A stretch of DNA of 64,000 nt, taken from assembly GCA_947626915.1 (NCBI GenBank), contig CANQUA010000006.1, positions 1 to 64,000 of the forward strand, given 5' to 3'. Below are positions 1-9,505 of this stretch, one piece after another. Source of the DNA: an uncultured Lachnospiraceae bacterium. GTDB taxonomy: Bacteria; Bacillota; Clostridia; Lachnospirales; Lachnospiraceae. A model generated the notes under the pieces. That model was not told the DNA's origin, did not search any database, and saw only the letters and a list, made by a program, of their open reading frames with translations. Position 1 is the first letter of the stretch. Every line of letters starts with the position of its first letter. The position numbers and the translations under genes are program-made.

Positions 1-513
1 ACGATCCTGGTGGCCGGAAGCTCCGGCGCGTTCTTCTATATCGCGGATACGATCCTGCAGATGGACTGCTACCGGCCTCTGGATATCACGGAGCGCGTGA
101 AAACGCTCTGCAAAGAGCACACCGCCCCCAGGACCCAGACCCCGGATTTCGCGGTTCCCGATTTTAAACGTGCCTGGTCCGTCCGGAGAGGCAGCCGGGG
201 CGGGCGGGACGAACGGCTGAAGATCAAGACCTTCGGCCTGGATTCCTTCTCCATCGACCGGGAAACCGTGGATCTGCGGTATGTGGAACAGCTGGCCGAT
301 TCCGAACAGACGGCCGCCCTGGCCTATATGCTGCGCTGCGCCATAGAGGAAGTCCCGGACGGCAGGAAAACCGTGCGGCAGGCAGCGGAGTGGATCTACA
401 GCCGTCTGGATCAGAAAGGCTGGGAGCCCTACTGTTCTTCCTACGTTCCCTGCGGTCTGGCCAGGCCCAGGATCCAGGAGCTGTACGCATGCCTGAACCG
501 CTACCGGGGATGA
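1..513 (+). CDS. ABC-class predicted ATPase (ABC_ATPase family), C-terminal part, 5' truncated by window edge
   Basis: Open frame through the window start; TILVAGSSGAFFYIADTILQMDCYRPLDITE resembles the C-terminal region of ABC-ATPase domain proteins. Confidence 0.75.
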   Translation, partial: TILVAGSSGAFFYIADTILQMDCYRPLDITERVKTLCKEHTAPRTQTPDFAVPDFKRAWSVRRGSRGGRDERLKIKTFGLDSFSIDRETVDLRYVEQLADSEQTAALAYMLRCAIEEVPDGRKTVRQAAEWIYSRLDQKGWEPYCSSYVPCGLARPRIQELYACLNRYRG

Positions 514-534
514 CCGGTCCGGCCGGAAAGCCGC

Positions 535-629
535 AAAAAGGCAGGGCTTCTGAACACCGTCCGCCCGCAGAAGACGCCGGAGACTCTCCGGTGCCTGCGG
601 GCAGAGCGCTTTCAGAAGCCCTGCCTTTT
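535..629. terminator. Compound bidirectional terminator hairpin
   Basis: AAAAAGGCAGGGCTTCTGAA (535-554) pairs with TTCAGAAGCCCTGCCTTTT (611-629); the loop contains a second GCCCGCAG/CTGCGGGC stem; located between convergent genes. Confidence 0.8.
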
Positions 630-643
630 CCTATTCACGTTTT

Positions 644-865
644 CTACCATTCTTTCCGGATCTCGTCTTCCTTCACCCCGTAGCGGTGCAGAAACTCCCG
701 CAGATCGGCGTCGGTGCGGATAAACATGATTTCCTCAAACTTACCGGTAGCCTGGTCTTTAAACCCCGCTACCTTCTCACCATTGCAGATACTCGCTTTG
801 ATCACAGGCGTTTTGCCGGTCTTATCATAGGCCTCCACCTGCCATTTCGGTCCTCTTCCAAACAT
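644..865 (-). CDS. Small hypothetical protein (73 aa)
   Basis: MFGRGPKWQVEAYDKTGKTPVIKASICNG...; AGGAGG-like sequence upstream of the ATG; start trimmed from the ORF track. Confidence 0.6.
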   Translation of the reverse strand: MFGRGPKWQVEAYDKTGKTPVIKASICNGEKVAGFKDQATGKFEEIMFIRTDADLREFLHRYGVKEDEIRKEW

Positions 866-935
866 CTCCCTTTTCCTCCTGTTTCCGTTTATTTCCTTCC
901 GCCGGACAGATCCTGTCCTTAAGCGAAGTCCGGCT

Positions 936-1652
936 CTACCGGTCCGTAAAATAAGGAATCGCCTGCAGCACATGTTCGCTGTTGACGGGAGCGCCGAACA
1001 CACAGAGGATCGTCGGCTCCGCGGAAGCGATATACTCTTCGCAGACCGCGCCGCCGGAAATATCAATGCCGTAGGGCAGCTCATCCCCCTCATACGTCAC
1101 CGATCCGTCCACCTCCGTCTCGATGACCTGTCCCGTGACCATCCGGTCCGAAAGCCGCTCATACATTTCAGGCGGAAGATACCGGCTTAAATCGGCAAAA
1201 ATTCCCATCGCCGCCTGCCGTTCAAACAAGCTGTAAGGGCAGATGATCAGATCCGCCTGCCCGGCCCCCACGATCGTCATATAGGCCATGTTCATCTGGC
1301 TGTCTTCCAGGTCATAATAGGCCACGGTAACGTTGTCGTTTTTCCGCTCGATGCCGAGATAGTCCTTCAGTTCCCGGCCGAGCTCTTCCGGAGCGCTGAC
1401 GTAGCTGCCGGTAAGGCACATGACCGACAGCACCTCCTTGTGAGGGTTGAGGACCATGGTGTAGACCAGATAACATACGAGGATAACGCCCGCCAGGACC
1501 GCCGCCGTCCCTTTCAGATAATAATCCTTGAAATACAGCCATTTTTGTTTCATCGGAAGGTTCTTCAGATCTTCCTTCGTCACCGTATCCTTCGACCGGT
1601 TATAGATCTCGGCATCGTCGCTCAGGGTCGTTTTTCTGTTTTTAATATCCAT
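936..1652 (-). CDS. Hypothetical single-pass membrane protein
   Basis: MDIKNRKTTLSDDAEIYNRSKD..., one TM segment (GTAAVLAGVILVCYLVYTMVL); start chosen at internal ATG. Confidence 0.6.
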   Translation of the reverse strand: MDIKNRKTTLSDDAEIYNRSKDTVTKEDLKNLPMKQKWLYFKDYYLKGTAAVLAGVILVCYLVYTMVLNPHKEVLSVMCLTGSYVSAPEELGRELKDYLGIERKNDNVTVAYYDLEDSQMNMAYMTIVGAGQADLIICPYSLFERQAAMGIFADLSRYLPPEMYERLSDRMVTGQVIETEVDGSVTYEGDELPYGIDISGGAVCEEYIASAEPTILCVFGAPVNSEHVLQAIPYFTDR

Positions 1653-1885
1653 CCCGCTTCTCCTTTTCCCATATTTCCGCGCAGGAAATAAGATGCGCCG
1701 CCGCACCGCATAACTGCCGGCGGCGGTTCCGGAAACGGCTCCTCCGCTTCCCCAAACTCGAAAAAGCAGGTCCGTTCCTGTCTGCAATTATAGCAAAAGC
1801 GGCCGGATTTGAAAAGCCGTATCTACTTTTTTAACAAATTTTCACATTTTTTTCATTAAAGTTTACTTGTCCGTCCAGCCAAGGA

Positions 1886-1918
1886 GCAGATTCGTGCCTG
1901 CATGAATATCTGTCTCCC
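1886..1918. repeat. Dispersed hairpin element, copy 1
   Basis: GCAGATTCGTGCCTGCATGAATATCTGTCTCCC; related to 36328-36359. Confidence 0.6.
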
Positions 1919-1926
1919 ATTATCCC

Positions 1927-3204
1927 TTAAGCTTCATCGATCGCCTTGCCGATATCGTGACGCATATATCGGTTCTCAAAATGAACCCATTCCGCGGCCC
2001 GGTACGCGTTTCCGCGGGCCTCTTTCAGCGTACTGCCCAGCGCCGTCACGCCAAGCACGCGGCCGCCGTTTGTGACGATCCGTCCCTCCGCGTCAAACTT
2101 GCTGCCCGCATGGAACACGTAATACCCTTCCTTTCCGTCAAAGGCGTCCAGCCCCGTTATCTCGAAGCCTTTCCGGTAATGTTCGGGGTACCCGTCGCTG
2201 GCCAGCACCACGCACACGGCCGCGTTGTCGTCAAACCGGAGATCGATCTGATCCAGCGTGCCGTCGATGCAGGCCTCGAACACGTCCACAATATCATTCT
2301 GCATCCGCGGCAGGACCACCTGGGTCTCCGGGTCGCCGAACCTGGCGTTGTACTCCAGCACTTTCGGCCCGTCCGCCGTCAGCATCAGGCCGAAGAAGAT
2401 CACGCCCTTGAATTCCCGGCCTTCGGCGCGCATGGCGTCCACGGTCGGCTGGTAAATATGTTCCCGGCAATAGGCGTCGATTTCCGGCGTATAGAACGGG
2501 CTGGGCGAGAACGTGCCCATGCCGCCGGTATTCAGGCCCTGATCCCCGTCTTTGGCCCGTTTATGGTCCTGGGCGGAGGTCATGACCCTGATGGTCCGTC
2601 CGTCCACGAAGGACAGAACCGACACCTCGCGGCCGGTCATAAACTGCTCGATCACGATCCTGTCGCCGGCCGAGCCGAACTGCCGATCCTGCATCAGGGT
2701 CTTTACGCCCGCCCGGGCCTCTTCCCGCGTGGCGCAGATCAGAACGCCCTTGCCGAGGGCCAGGCCGTCCGCTTTCAGGACGATGGGCACCGGGGCCGTC
2801 TCCAGATAAGCCAGGGCGGCTTCCGGCGAATCAAAAGTCTCATACGCGGCGGTCGGGATCCCGTATTTTTTCATCAGGTCTTTGGAAAAGGCCTTCGATC
2901 CCTCCAGGATCGCCGCATTTTTTCTGGGGCCGAAGGTGCGGATGCCCGCGGCCTCCAGCGCGTCCACCGCGCCCGCCGCCAGGGGGTCGTCCGGCGCAAC
3001 GACGGCCAGATCGATCGCATGCTCTTTCGCGAACCGGATCTGGGCCTCAAAATCCATGACGCCGATATCAACGCACTCCGCAACCGAAGCGATCCCGGCG
3101 TTCCCGGGAGCGCAGTAAATCTTTTCCACCTTCGGACTCCTGGCGATTTTCCACGCAATGGCGTGTTCGCGGCCGCCGCCGCCGATAATGAGAATTTTCA
3201 TCAT
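1927..3204 (-). CDS. purD: Phosphoribosylamine--glycine ligase
   Basis: MKILIIGGGGREHAIAWKIARSPKVEKIYCAPGNAG, GGMGTFSPSPFYTPE; GARS ATP-grasp. Confidence 0.97.
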   Translation of the reverse strand: MMKILIIGGGGREHAIAWKIARSPKVEKIYCAPGNAGIASVAECVDIGVMDFEAQIRFAKEHAIDLAVVAPDDPLAAGAVDALEAAGIRTFGPRKNAAILEGSKAFSKDLMKKYGIPTAAYETFDSPEAALAYLETAPVPIVLKADGLALGKGVLICATREEARAGVKTLMQDRQFGSAGDRIVIEQFMTGREVSVLSFVDGRTIRVMTSAQDHKRAKDGDQGLNTGGMGTFSPSPFYTPEIDAYCREHIYQPTVDAMRAEGREFKGVIFFGLMLTADGPKVLEYNARFGDPETQVVLPRMQNDIVDVFEACIDGTLDQIDLRFDDNAAVCVVLASDGYPEHYRKGFEITGLDAFDGKEGYYVFHAGSKFDAEGRIVTNGGRVLGVTALGSTLKEARGNAYRAAEWVHFENRYMRHDIGKAIDEA

Positions 3205-3222
3205 GGTATCTCCTCCTGAATT

Positions 3223-3816
3223 TTATAGCTTTCCGTTGGCGATGGCGTCGATGGCCTGCGGCAGGATGACCCATTCCGCCTGCTCCATCACCCGCTGCTG
3301 CAGTACCTTAGGCGTATCCCCCGGCAGTACCTCTACCGCTTTCTGCAGGAGAATCGGTCCGGAATCCATGCCCTCATCCACGTAATGGACCGTAGCCCCC
3401 GTGATCTTAACGCCGCGGGCCAGGGCCGCCTCATGCACCTTCAGCCCGTAATATCCCACCCCGCAGAACGACGGGATCAGGGACGGATGAATATTAATGA
3501 TCCGGTTCGGATACCGGCGGATCATGGCCGGCGGAATCGTCACCAGATAACCGGCCAGAACGATCAGATCCAGCCCGTAGGAATCAATTTTTTCCAGAAG
3601 GGCCTCATTGAACGCCTCCCTGGTCTCAAATTCCTTCGGAGACAGGCAGACCGCCTCGATGCCGTGCTTCCGGGCCCGTTCCAGGGCATAGGCCCCGGCG
3701 TTATTGCTGATCACAACCCTCACTTCGGCGTTTGTAATGCGGCCGCTGTCGATGGCGTCAAGGATCGCCTGCAGATTCGTGCCGCCTCCGGATACCAGTA
3801 CCCCGACTTTCAGCAT
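3223..3816 (-). CDS. purN: Phosphoribosylglycinamide formyltransferase
   Basis: VGVLVSGGGTNLQAILDAIDSG, NIHPSLIPSFCG, GATVHYVDEGMDSGPIL. Confidence 0.97.
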   Translation of the reverse strand: MLKVGVLVSGGGTNLQAILDAIDSGRITNAEVRVVISNNAGAYALERARKHGIEAVCLSPKEFETREAFNEALLEKIDSYGLDLIVLAGYLVTIPPAMIRRYPNRIINIHPSLIPSFCGVGYYGLKVHEAALARGVKITGATVHYVDEGMDSGPILLQKAVEVLPGDTPKVLQQRVMEQAEWVILPQAIDAIANGKL

Positions 3817-4841
3817 AATGTCACTCCTTTTTCCCCATCGGCGATAACGCCGATCTCGTAGGGGGTCTCGCCCGCGGCCTTCGCGGCGGCCATGGCCGCT
3901 TCCGCCTGTTCCGGGGCCACGGCCAGGATCATGCCGATGCCCATATTGTAAGTGTTATACATCATCTGCTCCGCGATCCCGCCTTTTTCAGCCAGGAGAC
4001 GGAAAATGGGCGGAACCGGATAGCTGTCCCTGCGGATGACCGCCAAAACGCCCTCCCGCAGCATCCTGGGCACATTCTCATAAAAACCGCCGCCGGTAAT
4101 ATGGCTGCAGGCCTTTATGCGGACGCCGGCGTTCCGGACCGCCTTCAGGGCCTTCACATAGATCCTGGTGGGGGTCAGAAGCGTATCGCCCAGCGTCCCT
4201 CCCAGTTCGTCATACCAGGTATTCAGGCCTTCCGGCGTCATTTCTTTTTCGAATACTTTCCGGACCAGAGAGAAGCCGTTGCTGTGCACGCCGGAGGAAG
4301 CCAGGCCGATAAGCACGTCGCCTGCCTTCAGGTCCCGGCCGTCGATCAGCTCCTTCTGTTCCACAACGCCGACCGCAAAGCCCGCCAGGTCGTATTCGTC
4401 TTCCGGCATCAGCCCGGGATGCTCCGCCGTCTCGCCTCCGACCAGCGCGGCTTCCGACTGCCGGCAGCCCTCGGCCACTCCCTTGACGATCTGGGCGATC
4501 TTTTCCGGAATATTTTTCCCGCAGGCAATATAATCCAGGAAAAACAGCGGTTCCCCTCCGGCGCAGGCCACGTCGTTGACGCACATGGCCACGCAGTCAA
4601 TGCCCACGGTATCATGCCGGTCCATCAGAAAGGCCAGCTTGATCTTGGTCCCGACGCCGTCCGTTCCCGACAGAAGCACCGGGTGTTCCATCTGCTTGAC
4701 GGCATCCAGGGAAAACGCCCCCGAAAAGCCGCCGATGCCGCCCAGCACCTCCGGCCGCATCGTCTTCGCCACATACTGTTTCATCAGTTCTACGGACCGG
4801 TACCCCGCCTCGATATCTACTCCCGCTTTCTTGTAATCCAT
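3810..4841 (-). CDS. purM: Phosphoribosylformylglycinamidine cyclo-ligase
   Basis: DYKKAGVDIEAGYRSVELMK, LLSGTDGVGTKIKLAF, GLASSGVHSNGFSLVRK; overlaps purN by 7 nt. Confidence 0.97.
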   Translation of the reverse strand: MDYKKAGVDIEAGYRSVELMKQYVAKTMRPEVLGGIGGFSGAFSLDAVKQMEHPVLLSGTDGVGTKIKLAFLMDRHDTVGIDCVAMCVNDVACAGGEPLFFLDYIACGKNIPEKIAQIVKGVAEGCRQSEAALVGGETAEHPGLMPEDEYDLAGFAVGVVEQKELIDGRDLKAGDVLIGLASSGVHSNGFSLVRKVFEKEMTPEGLNTWYDELGGTLGDTLLTPTRIYVKALKAVRNAGVRIKACSHITGGGFYENVPRMLREGVLAVIRRDSYPVPPIFRLLAEKGGIAEQMMYNTYNMGIGMILAVAPEQAEAAMAAAKAAGETPYEIGVIADGEKGVTLC

Positions 4842-4887
4842 AATTTTCCTCCATGAAGATAGCACTCGCTGCAGCCGTTTCCGTCGA

Positions 4888-5991
4888 TCAGCGATATTTT
4901 TCCACAATTTCCGACATCTGCGCCCATTTCCGCTCCATATCGGCCGCCAGCGCCAGCTGGGAACGGGCGCGCACCAGGTTATGTTCCGGATAATCCGTCT
5001 TAAAATAAACGCTGCCTTCCAGATAATCCGTCAAAAAGCGCATGCCGCACTCCAGCGTCATCAGCTTCGCTCCCATAGGCAGCATACGCACTTCCGCGTC
5101 AGTCAGGCTTCCCTGGCACCCTTCCAGAAAACCGTTTACGAAGCGCTCGTAAAGGTTCAGGGACAAAGACACCCTGCTCAGATCCCGCTCGTCCTCCGCG
5201 CCGGTATTGGCCCCGAAGCGGATGGCGTCTCCGAAATCGAAGATCGAGAGCCCCGGCATGATCGTATCCAGATCGATGACGCACAGCACGTCCCCGGTTT
5301 CGGCGTCAAACATGATATTGTTCAGCTTCGTGTCGTTGTGGGTCACGCGAAGCGGCAGTTCTCCGCTGCGAAGCATATCCATGGCCGCATGGGTCTCCGC
5401 TTCCCGCGCCAGAATGAAATCGATCTCAGGTCCTACCGAAGCCGCGTAGCCGCATACATCCGCGGCGGCGGCCCGTTTTAACGCCTCCAGACGCTTCGGC
5501 GTATCGTGGAAATCCGGGATTGTCTCTTCCAGACGGTCCGCCGGGAAATCCGCCAGCATCCGCTGGAAATGGCCGAAGCCCTGACCGCTGCGGTAGAAAT
5601 CCTCTTCCTTCTCTACCTGATCGTAGCAGACCGAATTTTCAATATAAAGAACCAGCCGCCAGCACTGGCCGTTTTCGTCGATATAGAATTTTTTTCCGTC
5701 CCGGGCGGAGATCAGATTCAGCGTCTCCCGGTCCGGATCCCCGCCCTGGGCGATGATCTTTTCCCGCAGAAATTCCGTCACCTGCTCCACATTTCCGTTT
5801 AAAGCCCGAAGATTTTTAAATACATCTCCGTTGATGCGCTGCAGGACGTAGCGGGGATACCCTTCGGCGCACTCCACCAGATACGTATCGTTGATATGGC
5901 CGGAGCCGAACCGGTTATAGGTCTTCACCGCTCCCTCCGGCAAAAACGCCCCCAGCGCCTGATCTATGTATTTACAGCTGCCTGCTTCCAT
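4888..5991 (-). CDS. Phosphotransferase (APH/NahK-like) family kinase
   Basis: FGSGHINDTYLVE...YVLQRINGDVFKN; LRVTHNDTKLNNIMFDAETGDVLCVIDLDTIMPG kinase motifs. Confidence 0.85.
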   Translation of the reverse strand: MEAGSCKYIDQALGAFLPEGAVKTYNRFGSGHINDTYLVECAEGYPRYVLQRINGDVFKNLRALNGNVEQVTEFLREKIIAQGGDPDRETLNLISARDGKKFYIDENGQCWRLVLYIENSVCYDQVEKEEDFYRSGQGFGHFQRMLADFPADRLEETIPDFHDTPKRLEALKRAAAADVCGYAASVGPEIDFILAREAETHAAMDMLRSGELPLRVTHNDTKLNNIMFDAETGDVLCVIDLDTIMPGLSIFDFGDAIRFGANTGAEDERDLSRVSLSLNLYERFVNGFLEGCQGSLTDAEVRMLPMGAKLMTLECGMRFLTDYLEGSVYFKTDYPEHNLVRARSQLALAADMERKWAQMSEIVEKYR

Positions 5992-6071
5992 GAAACCTCT
6001 CCTAATTCTCCGCTTCTTTCCATTTCACCGCGCTTTCCCGCGGCTTTTGGTCTCCGCCGCGGACCTTCCGC

Positions 6072-6584
6072 TTACTTTCCGGCCAGATACGCCTTATAGC
6101 CGACCGCGTCCAGCCGCGCCGCCTTCGCCTCCACGTCGTGCTTCAGCGACTCCGTATAGGCTTTCAGGCGCGCCAGCAGCTCCTCATCCGAGACGGCCAG
6201 GATCTTCGCCGCCAGGATACCGGCGTTGGTTCCGCCTCCGATGGCCACGGTCGCAACCGGGATCCCGCTGGGCATCTGCACGATGGAATACAGGGAATCC
6301 ACGCCGCCCAGATCCGAGGTCTTCATCGGGACGCCGATCACGGGCATGGGGAAAATGGCCGCGCACATCCCCGGCAGATGCGCCGCTTTGCCGGCTCCGG
6401 CGATCACGACCTTCACGCCTTTCTCCTCCAGGGTTTTCGCATAGTTAAAAAAGATGTCCGGTTCTCTGTGGGCGGAAATCACCGTCATTTCAAAATCCAC
6501 CCCCAGCCGCTCCAGGACATCCGCCGCCTGCGCCATAACCGGCAGGTCCGAATCGCTGCCCATGACAATGCCAACTCTAGCCAT
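6072..6584 (-). CDS. purE: 5-(carboxyamino)imidazole ribonucleotide mutase
   Basis: VGIVMGSDSDLPVMAQAADVLERLGV, SAHREPD, GAGKAAHLPGM. Confidence 0.97.
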   Translation of the reverse strand: MARVGIVMGSDSDLPVMAQAADVLERLGVDFEMTVISAHREPDIFFNYAKTLEEKGVKVVIAGAGKAAHLPGMCAAIFPMPVIGVPMKTSDLGGVDSLYSIVQMPSGIPVATVAIGGGTNAGILAAKILAVSDEELLARLKAYTESLKHDVEAKAARLDAVGYKAYLAGK

Positions 6585-6770
6585 CGCTGTCTCTCCTTTT
6601 CTTATGGGTATGCCGGCCGGTTCGTCCGGGCCGCGTCGTGCCGCCGTCCTCCCGGGCGCAAACCGGACCGTTTCAATATAGGAATCGGTTCTATCATAAC
6701 ATCCCGCAGATTTTATGGCAACCGATTTTTGCGTTTTGCCGCATAACGTTTGTCCCGAACCGCCGGCTGA

Positions 6771-7778
6771 TCAGACGTCCCAGTACCGCCGCCGCTGCTC
6801 CTCGTCCAGATTCTCCACGAATTTGCGCTTATACTCCAAAAATTCCCGCAGATCGATCAGAATATGGAAAATGAACGCCCTGTTTTCAAATTCATCCGCC
6901 GACGTGATCGGGTCCCGCTTCCGCATGCGCCCGAACACCGCGTCCAGCTTTTCCAGCTGCTCCGTCGGCACGTTCTTTTCGATCACGTAATCGGCGGTCT
7001 CCCGTATGTAATCGGCGATCTCGACGGCGTCCTCCGGCATCTGGCGGATCTTGCGCATCTCCGTATGAAGATTGCTCAGTACGCTGCACTGCTGCCAGCG
7101 CATTTCAAAATAATCGATATAGTAGCCGGGATGGGACTGAAAGGTATTGCCCTGGTACTCGTTGGCCTCGCTTATGTAATGCTCCAGCTGCCTTTCCAGG
7201 CTGCGCAGCTCCTGCCACACGTCCACCGTCATTTCCTGCCCCGACAGATAATCGGCCAGATGCAGGAGAATCGTCCGCAGCCGTTCCTCCGCGTCTCTCA
7301 TCCAGTTCAGAATGTCCTGCTTTCTGTGGCGGTTATTGCTGAACAGATTCAAAACGGTGGCGATGGTGATGCCGATCAGCAGAAGATACAGTTCGTTGGC
7401 GATGGAAGCGAGGCTGAAATCCATGGTTTCCAGAAAGTGCATCCCGATCACCGCGTTGACCGACAGGGCCGAACGCCAGCCGAGGGAGTCGCAGATCATC
7501 GTCATCAGCATCAAAAAGCAGCCGTAGGCGAACCAGTCGCTGCTGAACAGAAAAATCGTCATCCAGGCGATCAAAACGGCTATGGCAAAGGTAACGACCC
7601 GAAACAGGGACAGCTTCACCGTCTCCCATTTGGTAGTCAGGATCGTCAGCAGGGTGATCGAACCGGCTGACGCCGAATACTGCAGCCCGAAGCTTTTTGC
7701 CAGATACATGGCCAGCGCGCTGCCAAACCCGATCTTGGCCGCCTGCAGCGTGTATTTCCACATCTGATTCTTCTCCAT
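6771..7778 (-). CDS. Aromatic acid exporter (ArAE/DUF939-type) family membrane protein
   Basis: KIGFGSALAMYLAKSFGLQYSASAGSITLLTILTTKWETVKLS, multiple TM segments and cytoplasmic C-terminal domain. Confidence 0.8.
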   Translation of the reverse strand: MEKNQMWKYTLQAAKIGFGSALAMYLAKSFGLQYSASAGSITLLTILTTKWETVKLSLFRVVTFAIAVLIAWMTIFLFSSDWFAYGCFLMLMTMICDSLGWRSALSVNAVIGMHFLETMDFSLASIANELYLLLIGITIATVLNLFSNNRHRKQDILNWMRDAEERLRTILLHLADYLSGQEMTVDVWQELRSLERQLEHYISEANEYQGNTFQSHPGYYIDYFEMRWQQCSVLSNLHTEMRKIRQMPEDAVEIADYIRETADYVIEKNVPTEQLEKLDAVFGRMRKRDPITSADEFENRAFIFHILIDLREFLEYKRKFVENLDEEQRRRYWDV

Positions 7779-7888
7779 GTCTCGTCCTCTCCGCTATGTA
7801 TTTTTGAACCCAGGCTCCGGCCGCGAAGGACGCCTCCGCAGCCGGAAAAGAATGATGAGAAGATCGTTTCGTCAGAAAAGCCCCGGCA

Positions 7889-8410
7889 TCACCGCAGCGG
7901 TTTCGCGGCCGCCTCAAACATGGCGGGGGAAATATGGCAGTAGCCCTGAGGGTTCTTCTCCAGATATTTCTGGTGATATTCCTCCGCCGTATAATAATTG
8001 GATAAGGGGAGCGCCTCTACGGCCAGCGGCGCGTCATACTGCTTTTGAAGCTCCGCAAGCGCCTCTTCCACCGCCGCCCGGTCTTCCGGCGCCGTATAAT
8101 AGATCCCTGTGCGGTACTGGATCCCGCTGTCCCCGCCCTGACGGTTCACGGAGGTCGGATCAATCACCCGGAAATACCGTTCCAGCAGCTCCGCAAGGGG
8201 CAGCCGGGCCGCGTCATAGACCACCTTTACTGTCTCCGCGTGGCCGGTCCCCTCGTACCTGACCTGCTCATAGGTGGGATTCTCCGTCCTTCCGTTGGCG
8301 TATCCGACTTCCGTGGAGAGCACGCCGTCTATGCAGTCAAAATACCGCTGCGTCCCCCAGAAGCATCCCCCCGCCAGATAGATTTCTCTGCATGTTGTCT
8401 GCTGATCCAT
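7889..8410 (-). CDS. msrA: Peptide-methionine (S)-S-oxide reductase
   Basis: IYLAGGCFWGTQRYFDCIDGVLSTEVGYANG. Confidence 0.95.
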   Translation of the reverse strand: MDQQTTCREIYLAGGCFWGTQRYFDCIDGVLSTEVGYANGRTENPTYEQVRYEGTGHAETVKVVYDAARLPLAELLERYFRVIDPTSVNRQGGDSGIQYRTGIYYTAPEDRAAVEEALAELQKQYDAPLAVEALPLSNYYTAEEYHQKYLEKNPQGYCHISPAMFEAAAKPLR

Positions 8411-8458
8411 TGCCTTCCTCCTTTTTCCCGGCTTTGACGCAGGCTTCTTATAAATGCC

Positions 8459-9289
8459 TTATCCCGCGATCTCCGCCAGATATTTTTCCCGCAGCCGGTT
8501 TACCGTTTCCGCGTCCTTCCTTCCGACAGGGACGCCGTCCAGTTCCATGACCCGCATGCTCGGATGACTGGTGCTGGACATGAGGATCTCGTCGGCTTCC
8601 CGAAGCTCCGCCAGCGTGAAACCTCTCTCCTCCACCGGAATCCCCAGCTCTCCGCAGTAAGCGATCAGGTGCCGGCGCTCGACCCCCGGCAGAATCAGAC
8701 GATCGGCCGGATGAGTAATGAACACGCCGTCCTTGATCATGGACACATTTGCGTGGGAGCCTTCCGTCACAATACCGTCCCGCACGAAAACCGCCTCCTG
8801 ACAGCCGGCCTCCTTCGCCTTCTGGGCGGCCAGCACATTCAAAAGCAGGTTCAGCGTCTTGATATCGCAGTGGAGGAACCGGGTGTCCTCCACGCTGATC
8901 ACGCGGTAATCGTCCGCCATTTCCACGCCCTTCCAGGGCTTTATATAAATATACAGGTTACTCGGCACGCCCGCCGGGAACAGATGATTGCGGGGCGCGG
9001 TTCCCCTGGTGATCTGCCAGTAGACAAACTGGCAGGCGCTGTCTATCCGGCCGGTCAGCTCCTGCAGAAGCGCTCCGATCTCCTCTTTCGGCATGGGAAG
9101 CGCGATCCGCACCATGGAGGCGCTTCGCTCCATCCGGTCCAGATGCTCCTGCAGTGCAAAGAGCTTCCGGTTGAATACCATGGCGACTTCATAAATCCCG
9201 TCCCCGAAATAGAATCCCCTGTCGCCGGCCGGTATCATCATATCGGCGATCGGCGTGATCGTCCCATTATAATATGCCAGATCTTTCAT
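8459..9289 (-). CDS. Class IV aminotransferase, probable D-amino-acid transaminase
   Basis: YYNGTITPIADMMIPAGDRGFYFGDGIYEVAMVFNRKLF; AVFVRDGIVTEGSHANVSMIKDG. Confidence 0.88.
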   Translation of the reverse strand: MKDLAYYNGTITPIADMMIPAGDRGFYFGDGIYEVAMVFNRKLFALQEHLDRMERSASMVRIALPMPKEEIGALLQELTGRIDSACQFVYWQITRGTAPRNHLFPAGVPSNLYIYIKPWKGVEMADDYRVISVEDTRFLHCDIKTLNLLLNVLAAQKAKEAGCQEAVFVRDGIVTEGSHANVSMIKDGVFITHPADRLILPGVERRHLIAYCGELGIPVEERGFTLAELREADEILMSSTSHPSMRVMELDGVPVGRKDAETVNRLREKYLAEIAG

Positions 9290-9505
9290 GTATCTGCCTC
9301 CATCCGTCTCCCGCCGCGCCCGGCCGGCCGTTCCCGGCTGCTTTGACCGCCCGCTTACGGCCGGCCGTAAGACAGCGCCGCGGCGGCATTTCCTCAGGCC
9401 GCGCGGATGCCGCCTGGTTCTCCGCGGCAATTCCATCCCGTCCCGCGGTCCATCCTACGGTCCCGGCCACGCACTTTTGTTCCGTTGTTTACTTTTACTC
9501 CGTGT

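Noticed and set aside
1957-3219. 420-aa plus-strand ORF
   Set aside because: Antisense to purD.
6585-6770. Purine riboswitch upstream of purE
   Set aside because: Looked for a purine aptamer core and three-way junction on the minus strand; none recognised by eye.
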